DNA from: Haematococcus lacustris
Taxonomy: Eukaryota; Chlorophyta; Chlorophyceae; Chlamydomonadales; Haematococcaceae
Length of the DNA: 64,000 nt
Reading direction: 5' to 3'
NCBI GenBank assembly: GCA_030144725.1
Contig: JASKMD010000030.1
Location: 6,000,502 to 6,064,501, forward strand
Shown here: in pieces, positions 22,968-32,887 of the stretch
How the letters are laid out: every line of letters begins with the position of its first letter
How positions within the stretch are numbered: position 1 is the stretch's first letter
Notes under the pieces: generated by a model
Databases searched by the model: none
Told to the model about the DNA's origin: nothing
The model's input: the letters and a program-made list of their open reading frames with translations, nothing else
Translations under genes and position numbers: made by a program

Positions 22968-23860
22968 TAAGGCTGAGCTTGAAGGAGGGGCTGGAGGAGG
23001 TAGGGTGACCAACGAGGGGTCCAGGTGGGTGAGGGGCTAAGGGAGGGAGGAGGGGGAGGGTCAAAGGCTGAGCTTGAAGGAGGGGCTGGAGGAGGTAGGG
23101 TGACCAACGAGGGGTCCAGGTGGGTGAGGGGCTAAGGGAGGGAGGAGGGGGAGGGTCAAAGGCTGAGCTTGAAGGAGGGGCTGGAGGAGGTAGGGTGACC
23201 AACGAGGGGTCCAGGTGGGTGAGGGGCTAAGGGAGGGAGGAGGGGGAGGGTCAAAGGCTGAGCTTGAAGGAGGGGCTGGAGGAGGTAGGGTGACCAACGA
23301 GGGGTCCAGGTGGGTGAGGGGCTAAGGGAGGGAGGAGGGGGAGGGTCAAAGGCTGAGCTTGAAGGAGGGGCTGGAGGAGGTAGGGTGACCAACGAGGGGT
23401 CCAGGTGGGTGAGGGGCTAAGGGAGGGAGGAGGGGGAGGGTCAAAGGCTGAGCTTGAAGGAGGGGCTGGAGGAGGTAGGGTGACCAACGAGGGGTCCAGG
23501 TGGGTGAGGGGCTAAGGGAGGGAGGAGGGGGAGGGTCAAAGGCTGAGCTTGAAGGAGGGGCTGGAGGAGGTAGGGTGACCAACGAGGGGTCCAGGTGGGT
23601 GAGGGGCTAAGGGAGGGAGGAGGGGGAGGGTCAAAGGCTGAGCTTGAAGGAGGGGCTGGAGGAGGTAGGGTGACCAACGAGGGGTCCAGGTGGGTGAGGG
23701 GCTAAGGGAGGGAGGAGGGGGAGGGTCAAAGGCTGAGCTTGAAGGAGGGGCTGGAGGAGGTAGGGTGACCAACGAGGGGTCCAGGTGGGTGAGGGGCTAA
23801 GGGAGGGAGGAGGGGGAGGGTCAAAGGCTGAGCTTGTAGGAGGGGCTGGAGGAGGTGGGG
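22968..23860. repeat. 95-bp minisatellite, about 9.4 units
   Basis: The unit begins GGCTGAGCTTGAAGGAGGGG and ends GGAGGGTCAAA; units are essentially identical until the last, which diverges. Because 95 is not a multiple of three, the repeated 78-codon minus-strand frame is a by-product rather than a gene. Confidence 0.97.
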
Positions 23861-24226
23861 TGACCAACGAGGGTCCAGGTCGAAGATGAGGGTAAGGGTG
23901 GAGATGGAGATGGGGGTGTAAGGGCGATGGGGGGTGGGGAGTAGGTGAAGAGGCAAGTGTAGGTGAAGAAGGCGGTGGAGGTGAACATGGAGGTGGAGGT
24001 GAAGATGGAGGTGGAGATGGAGGTGAAGAAGGAGGTGGAGGTGTAGTGGAAGATGGAGGTGGAGGTGAAGAAGGTGGAGGTGATGAGCAGGAGGAGGTGG
24101 TGGACATGGCTGCGCTATATGCCATATGTCCGCGAGGGCTGCTAGCAGGAGGAGGTGGTGGACATGGCTGCGCGATATGCCATCTGTCCGCGTGGGCTGC
24201 TAGCAGGAGGAGGTGGTGGACATGGC
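23861..24226. repeat. GGTGGA-rich low-complexity DNA and 59-67 bp tandem repeat
   Basis: GGTGGAGGTGAAGATGGA-type runs to about 24085 are followed by two and a half copies of a unit beginning AGGAGGAGGTGGTGGACATG, up to the direct repeat at 24227. Confidence 0.8.
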
Positions 24227-24302
24227 TGTGGAGAAGTGTAGGGGCTCCACAGGAAGATAGGGATACAGGACGGCCTGAAGGCCTTCATCCCCATACGTAT
24301 TT

Positions 24303-25157
24303 TTTGTATAATACAGAAATACACGTATCGTATCAAAAAATACAAGTGCCGGCCGGCAAGTAGCGTGGATGCCTTTAAAGCAGCTGCTTGCTGCTGCCAC
24401 AACTAGAGTCCGCGCTAAAGCCATGCCGCGCAGGGCTTATGCAATCGGTCTGCTTCCGGAGCAGTCGGTCGCATGTGCCGGTTATACATGCAAGAACATC
24501 AAACTTGGGAGGCCCTGACTTTCCGCCGTCGCCGTCCTGCCCAGCCATCAAGCTGCTGCGGGACCGGCTGCGCTGCTCCAAACTGCTCCTTTCCCGCGTG
24601 ACATGTCGCCTCTGTATCGCTGTATTGTATCGATACAAAAAATACACGTTTTTTCGTGTATTCTCTTGTATTTCCTGTATCGATACACGTATTACCCATC
24701 ACTGCATAGCTTACGGCACTCATGGATGCAACTAAGGTATACAACGAAAATTAAAACCACAAAAATGGCAGCAGAAGTTTGACTGGTGACATGCATGAAA
24801 GTTTCTTGCCTCATGTCAAAAGAACCTGTTTATAGCGTGTTTACATGTTCCTCATCGTGTGCCGAAGGCTTCAACCTTCGGATCGGCAGAAGCTTCATTA
24901 AGAAATTTCACATCGCCATCCTGGTGAGCCTGACCGAGATGAAAGCCCCTTCTTGCCCCTTCTGGATCCCAAAATACACTAAATAAACATAAAACTAACA
25001 GGAAAACCAGGAAAGAAACAGGAAAACCAGGACATCGAAGGCAACCAGCGACACACTTAGTTAGGAAAATGCAGCGAAACAGACAGCGTAGACGTAATCG
25101 CAATGCCTCGGACAGTTAGGCTGACCGCCGCCAGCACCAAGTCAGGCGCAGCGGAAC
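24303..25157 (+). repeat. Spacer module upstream of Fanzor copy 2
   Basis: AT-rich foldback-like blocks (ATACGTATTTTTTGTATAATAC near 24293-24345; GTATCGATACAAAAAATACACG and GTGTATTCTCTTGTATTTCCTGTATCGATACACG near 24625-24695) bracket a GC-rich core of about 270 bp. The upstream segment also seen before copy 1 follows. The same module lies at 28129-28982 and 35860-36713. These blocks may be element termini, but no matching TIR pair or target duplication could be fixed. Confidence 0.6.
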
Positions 25158-27895
25158 ATGCAGGCCAACGGTGCAGCGCACTGGGCCCACAACCACAATA
25201 ACATATGGAGTGCAAAGAAGTGTAAGCTGCACACCTTGATGAGGGGTGTGGCCGCTGCGGGGTTAGAGGCGGGCGCGGTTGTGCCGTCCGAAGTGGTGGA
25301 GGCGCGGCTCTACGACCAACTTGTGCTTTGGGTGGAGGCCTGCAGCAAGAGGGCGCTGCTCGCCAGCTTGCTGCTGGGCCTCATGGTGCGGGAATGCTTC
25401 ACACGCGTCACTGTACTTGCGGATGGCCTGGAGCTCTTGGAGGAAATCCCTGCTGAGGACGCGCCCATCCCGGACTTTGCGGAGCGTAACCTGTTCCTGC
25501 AGCTCGGCCGCGGTGTGCCCCCTCCCGGGATACACTTTCAGCCCAGCGCTGCTGTGGTGGCTGTGTTGGCCGCGTACCCGGACCTAATCGACGAGCTCGA
25601 CGCTGTACCTCGCTATCCGCACGACTGCAACACCGTCGACGACGTGGGCCAGAAGCTGGAGACTAGCTTTGCCAACAGCCTCACCGAGCTGTTCAAGCGC
25701 AGAGTTGGGCAAGCGGTGGCTCTGGCTGGAGCCAGGGTCATCGCTGGCTCACACGAGCACCAGCGCCGCTTTGGGCTGCCGTTGGGTGGCAGGCCAGCCT
25801 GGACTGAGCGTCAGCGCAGCTGGGTGGTGCGCAGTGTGCGGGGGGAGGAGGTGACCTGGCTAGAGGGTCAGGGTCAGGGTCAGGGTGGGGTGGTGCCTAC
25901 TGAGGCCATGCGGTATGAGGTGGCCAGGCAGCGGAGGTTGCTGGGAGTGGGTCAGGGGGTGGTGGTCAACAAAGCCTGGCGGCAGATGAGGGTCAACCGG
26001 GGCAGCCTGCTGCGCCATGCAGTGGACACCAGCAGGCAGTTGGAGGCTGCCCACGTCAGCTGGCAGCTGGACTGGGCAGACTGGCAGGCACTTGGGGGGC
26101 AGCCCAACTCCAGGCCCTACCGGCCCCCCTCCCCCTTTGCAATCACACCCAGCTGCAGCTGCAAGGCGCACCACATCAAGCTGGACACCAAGGCCATCTA
26201 TGGCCTGATGCGTGCTGCTGGCATGCTGCCTGCGGACATCACCAACTTGACCAAGTTTAGGAATGGTGTGGCCGGGCCCAGGGACAGTGAGGTGAGTAAG
26301 CCTTGAGTTGGGCAGCCTGGCATGTTGCTTGAGGCATATTGCTTGAGGCATGTTGCTTGAGGCTTATTGCTGGTAGATTATTGCTTGAGGCATGTTGCTT
26401 GTGGCAACATTGACTGATGGTGTTTGGGTGGCTCCAAGTCACTGAGTCAGCGGAGGTGGCTGTGTCGGCTGTGTTGGGTTGCAGGTGGCCAACCGGTGGA
26501 TCGCCTTACTTCCATCCAGCCTCCCGCCAGCCATCCAGCCATCCATCTGGCCAAACGACGGTCAGACCTTCGCGCAGGTGGTGCACACGGACGGAGTCAC
26601 GGTCAGCTTGCTGTTCACGCGCCCCAAGCCAGCAGGGCCGCCCGCAAAGCTGCCTCGCATGGGCAAGCAGGAGGGCGCTGTCAACCCGCTGGCGCACCTG
26701 GACGCCGACTGGCTGGGCTGCGACCCAGGCAAGACCAACATGGCGACTGTGGCGCACGAGGAGCGATACCCCTCCGGCGCTGTGGAGTCCGTGTGGCAGC
26801 GCAGCCTGACTGCGGGGCACTACTACCGGCAGAGTGGCATCACGCAGCACGCCAAGACGTCCAAGGCCTGGATGGCCGGCATCCAGCCCGAACACGCTAT
26901 GCTATCGCAAGTCACCAACTACACCGCCTCGCTGCAGCGGTATTGGGAGTACGCCGCTATGACGATGGTGACCTGGCCCGCCATGTGGGCCGAGATGTCC
27001 AAGCCGCGCTGGTCCAACGCCAGATTCCGGATGTACGGACACAAGCAGAGCACCGTGGCCAAGTTCTGGGCTGAGGTGAGTAGGCCGTCCCCCGGCCAGT
27101 GTGTGTGCTAGTGTGTGTGCTCACAATGTGTGCTTGTCTTTGCCACGGCTGGACCTGAGCTCACAATGTGTCTCTCCTTGTGTGCCTTGGCTGCAGACTG
27201 TGAGGGGTGCCATGGTACGCTGCAACTCAGCTGCCACAGGTCGACCCCTGGCCCTGGCCTATGGGGCAGCAAGCTTCAGCGGCAGCGGCAGCATTGGCAG
27301 CAAGGGTGTGCCTGTCAAGCAGATGCTACGGGAAGCATGCAAGCAGTTCCCTGGGCGTGTGGTGCTGGTGCACGAGTTCCGTACCAGTCGGGTCAGCTCT
27401 GCCCGCACCAATGTGGTGGCAGGCCAGGCAGAGGCCATCAGGTGAGAGACCCCAGGTGCATGTGCAGTGTAGGAGTGGAGTCATTACATAGCTATGAAAT
27501 AGCCTCACACACCAACCCTTGACTGTGCCCTGCACCGTTTAGACCAGTCATGGCTTGACTTGACACTTGGAATGGCCAGGAAAGATCTTTCACATGAGCA
27601 TTGATCCATGTTGCCTTGCAGGTGGCTGCGCCCGGTGCGCAGCATGGCGACGCGATCCCGGATCCGGGGCTTGATGTGCTCAACAAGCATTGGCATCAGG
27701 TTCTACGACCGGGACGTGTCAGCCGCGCTGAACATCCGCCGCATTGCCGCCGGGCCGGGCCGCCCCCGCGAGCTCAGCAGCTGGTGGGGCCGCCCCGCCA
27801 TGCCTAACCCAAGCAGACCAGGCCAGGAGTGGGTGTGCGTGCGCGACAGAGGCCTGCTGCGGAAGTGGCAGCGGCGGCACCAGCGGCAGCGATAG
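25158..27895 (+). CDS. Fanzor nuclease, copy 2
   Basis: Exons 25158-26291, 26485-27075, 27197-27441 and 27622-27895, the same structure and length (747 residues) as copy 1. Catalytic motifs DPGKTN, HEFRTSR and DRDVSAALNI are unchanged. By eye it differs from copy 1 at three residues (H266Q, S363N and a Gly to Ser near the C-terminus). The frame is fully open, so it is a potentially active gene. Confidence 0.9.
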
Positions 27896-28128
27896 CGACA
27901 TGTGTATCATGCCACGAGCCTAAAAAAACAAACAATTCGATTGCCCCTTACAAAGGGGATGTGTGTGCGATAGAGTGTGCATAGGGTAGGATAGGGCTCT
28001 ATCGACTCCTAGGGTTAGGGACCTAGGTTAGGGACACACACCGGTCCCTCCTGTGGAGAAGTGTAGGGGCTCCACAGGAAGATAGGGATACAGGACGGCC
28101 TGAAGGCCTTCATCCCGATACGTATTTT
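27896..28128 (+). ncRNA. Candidate guide-RNA scaffold, Fanzor copy 2
   Basis: Same five stems in the same order as after copy 1; TGTGGAG starts at 28052. The sequence then runs straight into the AT-rich spacer module. Confidence 0.5.
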
Positions 28129-28982
28129 TTGTATAATACAGAAATACACGTATCGTATCAAAAAATACAAGTGCCGGCCGGCAAGTAGCGTGGATGCCTT
28201 TAAAGCAGCTGCTTGCTGCTGCCACAACTAGAGTCCGCGCTAAAGCCATGCCGCGCAGGGCTTATGCAATCGGTCTGCTTCCGGAGCAGTCGGTCGCATG
28301 TGCCGGTTATACATGCAAGAACATCAAACTTGGGAGGCCCTGACTTTCCGCCGTCGCCGTCCTGCCCAGCCATCAAGCTGCTGCGGGACCGGCTGCGCTG
28401 CTCCAAACTGCTCCTTTCCCGCGTGACATGTCGCCTCTGTATCGCTGTATTGTATCGATACAAAAAATACACGTTTTTTCGTGTATTCTCTTGTATTTCC
28501 TGTATCGATACACGTATTACCCATCACTGCATAGCTTACGGCACTCATGGATGCAACTAAGGTATACAACGAAAATTAAAACCACAAAAATGGCAGCAGA
28601 AGTTTGACTGGTGACATGCATGAAAGTTTCTTGCCTCATGTCAAAAGAACCTGTTTATAGCGTGTTTACATGTTCCTCATCGTGTGCCGAAGGCTTCAAC
28701 CTTCGGATCGGCAGAAGCTTCATTAAGAAATTTCACATCGCCATCCTGGTGAGCCTGACCGAGATGAAAGCCCCTTCTTGCCCCTTCTGGATCCCAAAAT
28801 ACACTAAATAAACATAAAACTAACAGGAAAACCAGGAAAGAAACAGGAAAACCAGGACATCGAAGGCAACCAGCGACACACTTAGTTAGGAAAATGCAGC
28901 GAAACAGACAGCGTAGACGTAATCGCAATGCCTCGGACAGTTAGGCTGACCGCCGCCAGCACCAAGTCAGGCGCAGCGGAAC
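28129..28982 (+). repeat. Spacer module upstream of Fanzor copy 3
   Basis: Near-identical to 24303-25157, with the same AT-rich blocks and 5' flank. No separate gene is recognised. Confidence 0.65.
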
Positions 28983-31718
28983 ATGCAGGCCAACGGTGCA
29001 GCGCACTGGGCCCACAACCACAATAACATATGGAGTGCAAAGAAGTGTAAGCTGCACACCTTGATGAGGGGTGTGGCCGCTGCGGGGTTAGAGGCGGGCG
29101 CGGTTGTGCCGTCCGAAGTGGTGGAGGCGCGGCTCTACGCCCAACTTGTGCTTTGGGTGGAGGCCTGCAGCAAGAGGGCGCTGCTCGCCAGCTTGCTGCT
29201 GGGCCTCATGGTGCGGGAATGCTTCACACGCGTCACTGTACTTGCGGATGGCCAGGAGCTCTTGGAGGCAATCCCTGCTGAGGACGCGCCCATCCCGGAC
29301 TTTGCGGAGCGTAACCTGTTCCTGCAGCTCGGCCGCGGTGTGCCCCCTCCCGGCTTGCACTCTCGGCCCAGCGCTGCTGTGGTGGCTGTGTTGGCCGCGT
29401 ACCCGGACCTCAGCGACGAGCTCGACGCTGTACCTCGCTATCAGCAAGACAGCAACACCGTCGACGACGTGGGTCAGAAGCTGGAGATTAGCTTTGCCAA
29501 CAGCCTCACCGAGCTGTTCAAGCGCAGAGTTGGGCAAGCGGTGGCTCTGGCTGGAGCCAGGGTCATCGCTGGCTCACACGAGCACCAGCGCCGCCTTGGG
29601 CTGCCGTTGGGTGGCAGGCCAGCCTGGACTGAGCGTCAGCGCAGCTGGGTGGTGCGCAGTGTGCGGGGGAAGGAGGTGACCTGGCTAGAGGGTCAGGGTC
29701 AGGGTCAGGGTGGGGTGGTGCCTACTGAGGCCATGCGGTATGAGGTGGCCAGGCAGCGGAGGTTGCTGGGAGTGGGTCAGGGGGTGGTGGTCAACAAAGC
29801 CTGGCGGGGGAGGAAGGTCAACCGGGGCAGCCTGCTGCGCCATGCAGTGGACACCAGCAGGCAGTTGGAGGCTGCCCACGTCAGCTGGCAGCTGGACTGG
29901 GCAGACTGGCAGGCACTTGGGGGGCAGCCCAACTCCAGGCCCTACCGGCCCCCCTCCCCCTTTGCAATCACACCCAGCTGCAGCTGCAAGGCGCACCACA
30001 TCAAGCTGGACACCAAGGCCATCTATGGCCTGATGCGTGCTGCTGGCATGCTGCCTGCGGACATCACCAACTTGACCAAGTTTAGGAATGGTGTGGCCGG
30101 GCCCAGGGACAGTGAGGTGAGTAAGCCTTGAGTTGGGCAGCCTGGCATGTTGCTTGAGGCATATTGCTTGAGGCATGTTGCTTGAGGCTTATTGCTGGTA
30201 GATTATTGCTTGAGGCATGTTGCTTGTGGCAACATTGACTGATGGTGTTTGGGCAGCTCCAAGTCACTGAGTCAGCGGAGGTGGCTGTGTCGGCTGTGTT
30301 GGGTTGCAGGTGGCCAACCGGTGGATCGCCTTACTTCCATCCAGCCTCCCGCCAGCCATCCAGCCATCCATCTGGCCAAACGACGGTCAGACCTTCGCGC
30401 AGGTGGTGCACACGGACGGAGTCACGGTCAGCTTGCTGTTCACGCGCCCCAAGCCAGCAGGGCCGCCCGCAAAGCTGCCTCGCATGGGCAAGCAGGAGGG
30501 CGCTGTCAACCCGCTGGCGCACCTGGACGCCGACTGGCTGGGCTGCGACCCAGGCAAGACCAACATGGCGACTGTGGCGCACGAGGAGCGATACCCCTCC
30601 GGCGCTGTGGAGTCCGTGTGGCAGCGCAGCCTGACTGCGGGGCACTACTACCGGCAGAGTGGCATCACGCAGCACGCCAAGACGTCCAAGGCCTGGATGG
30701 CCGGCATCCAGCCCGAACACGCTATGCTATCGCAAGTCACCAACTACACCGCCTCGCTGCAGCGGTATTGGGAGTACGCCGCTATGACGATGGTGACCTG
30801 GCCCGCCAGGTGGGCCGAGCTGTCCAAGCCGCGCTGGTCCAACGCCAGATTCCGGATGTACGGACACAAGCAGAGCACCGTGGCCAAGTTCTGGGCTGAG
30901 GTGAGTAGGCCGTCCCCCGGCCAGTGTGTGTGCTAGTGTGTGTGCTTACAATGTGTGCTTGTCTTTGCCACGGCTGGACCTGAGCTCACAATGTGTCTCT
31001 CCTTGTGTGCCTTGGCTGCAGACTGTGAGGGGTGCCATGGTACGCTGCAACTCAGCTGCCACAGGTCGCCCCCTGGCCCTGGCCTATGGGGCAGCAGGCT
31101 TCAGCGGCAGCGGCAGCATTGGCAGCAAGGGTGTGCCTGTCAAGCAGATGCTACGGGAAGCATGCAAGCAGTTCCCTGGGCGTGTGGTGCTGGTGCACGA
31201 GTTCCGTACCAGTCGGGTCAGCTCTGCCCGCACCAATGTGGTGGCAGGCCAGGCAGAGGCCTTCAGGTGAGAGACCCCAGGTGCATGTGCAGTGTAGGAG
31301 TGGTCATTACATAGCTATGAAATAGCCTCACACACCAACCCTTGACTGTGCCCTGCACCGTTTAGACCAGTCATGGCTTGACTTGACACTTGGAATGGCC
31401 AGGAAAGATCTTTCACATGAGCATTGATATATGTTGCCTTGCAGGTGGCTGCGCCCGGTGCGCAGCATGGCGACGCGATCCCGGATCCGGGGCCTGATGT
31501 GCTCAACAAGCACAGGCATCAGGTTCTACGACCGGGACGTGTCAGCCGCGCTGAACATCCGCCGCATTGCCGCCGGGCCAGGCCGCCCCCGCGAGCTCAG
31601 CAGCTGGTGGGGCCGCCCCGCCATGCCTGACCCAGGCAGACCAGGCCAGGAGTGGGTGTGCGTGCGCGACAGAGGCCTGCTGCGGAAGTGGCAGCGGCGG
31701 CACCAGCGGCAGCGATAG
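28983..31718 (+). CDS. Fanzor nuclease, copy 3 (divergent subtype)
   Basis: Exons 28983-30116, 30310-30900, 31022-31266 and 31445-31718; intron 3 is 2 bp shorter than in copies 1, 2 and 4. It encodes 747 residues. Compared with copy 2 it carries about 16 amino-acid changes in exon 1 (D53A, L91Q, E96A, I125L, F127S, Q128R, I144S, P154Q, H155Q, C157S, T169I, F205L, E230K and a QMR to GRK change at 276-278), but only about six in the other 369 residues. The RuvC triad is intact. Several exon-1 states (A53, Q91) are shared with the inverted Fanzor fragments at 45301-60038. That suggests conversion or an older lineage. Confidence 0.9.
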
Positions 31719-31920
31719 CGACATGTGTATCATGCCACGAGCCTAAAAAAACAAAACAATTCAATTGCCCCTTACAAAGGGGATGTGTGTGCGATAGAGT
31801 GTGCATAGGGTAGGATAGGGCTCTATCGACTCCTAGGGTTAGGGACCTAGGTTAGGGACACACACCGGTCCCTCCTGTGGAGAAGTGTAGGGGCTCCACA
31901 GGAAGATAGGGATACAGGAC
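31719..31920 (+). ncRNA. Candidate guide-RNA scaffold, Fanzor copy 3 (lacks last stem)
   Basis: The first four stems are conserved; TGTGGAG starts at 31876. The sequence switches at the ACAGGAC near 31920 to the captured-gene module, so the GGCC-TGAA-GGCC stem is missing. Confidence 0.45.
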
Positions 31921-32887
31921 ATCCTGACCGAGATGAAAGATGCATGTGATGGGTCATTGCTTTTGCCGGTCGGTCACTGCAAGCATCACAGAAAGGCCTT
32001 CATCAACAGTCCCCGTACGCCAGCAGTAAGATATCGCAAGCACCTGCTCATCAGAATCTCGACGTCCTCTAACTTGACCCTTCACGTCCTCGGCTAGCCA
32101 TCATGCTCGCGGGCTTCATCGTCGTGCTGCTGGCACTGGGTAGGTCGCAGAAGGCCGACGCTGCACAGCTGTCAGAACGGCGCTTCATCGAGGCTGCGCG
32201 CTTGTGGTGCAGGCGCCCAAGCCCAGCTGGCTCCCGCCCAGCCAGCTCTGCTTGACCTGACTCTTGAGCCAGCGAATGTGACGCTGTTCAACGCGACGAC
32301 GCCTACGGTGTTGCTGACTCCAACGCCGACGCCGGCCTCCCCAGCCATCGTGCCAGTGACAGCTGCACCACCCGCCCTGGTCCCGGGCGCAGGCCTGCCT
32401 GCAGGAGCCAGCGTCTTGCCACTCGCGGTGGCTCCACCTAAGCCAGCGCCAATCGTGCCTGTCGTGGAGCCTGCGGTGCCAACGCTGGGCGCGGTGCCAA
32501 CGCTGGGCGCGCTGCCAAACGCGGTACGCTTCCCAGCATCGCACTAGGCACTACAAGCATCCCTCACAGCGCTACCAGCAGCGGGTCGCGGTCGCTGCAT
32601 GAGACTCGTCACTCTCGACACCAGCAAGCTTCTCGAAGTTGGGCATGTGCGATTCGCGAATTGAAGGCCCTTAGCACAACTGAAGCCCCTTCTGGATCCC
32701 AAAATACACTAAATAAACATAAAACTAACAGGAAAACCAGGAAAGAAACAGGAAAACCAGGACATCGAAGGCAACCAGCGACACACTTAGTTAGGAAAAT
32801 GCAGCGAAACAGACAGCGTAGACGTAATCGTAATGCCTCGGACAGTTAGGCTGACCGCCGCCAGCGCCAAGTCAGGCTCAGCGGAAC
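31921..32887 (+). repeat. Alternative spacer with captured gene, upstream of Fanzor copy 4
   Basis: It replaces the AT-rich spacer seen elsewhere. Unique sequence from ATCCTGACCGAG to about 32685 is followed by the common 5' flank from GCCCCTTCTGGATCCC. An identical copy lies at 39652-40618. Confidence 0.7.
32103..32547 (+). CDS. Small secreted Pro/Ala-rich protein (captured host gene or fragment), copy 1
   Basis: Two exons, 32103-32139 and 32213-32547, GT-AG and in phase, giving 123 residues. The N-terminus is a clear signal peptide (MLAGFIVVLLALG, then a likely cut after AQA). The mature part is dominated by Pro, Ala, Val and Thr with PTPTPASP-type repeats, reminiscent of hydroxyproline-rich wall glycoproteins of green algae. 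A possible donor at 32524 (AACGCG/GTACGC) means the last codons could be intron read-through and the gene a 3'-truncated fragment. It sits between two Fanzor genes on the same strand. I do not recognise the specific family. Confidence 0.5.

Larger units (their letters stand above)
22710..24302. repeat. 75-bp direct repeats bounding an insertion between Fanzor copies 1 and 2
   Basis: The segment from TGTGGAGAAGTG to GATACGTA occurs at 22711-22787 and, with one G/C difference, at 24227-24302. Other spacers have it once. The intervening 1.5 kb, mostly minisatellite, explains why copies 1 and 2 are 5,341 bp apart while copies 2 and 3 are 3,825 bp apart. Confidence 0.85.

Noticed and set aside
22968..23860. 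CRISPR-like array of regularly spaced repeats
   Set aside because: The whole 95-bp unit repeats with no variable spacers, in a eukaryotic context: a minisatellite.
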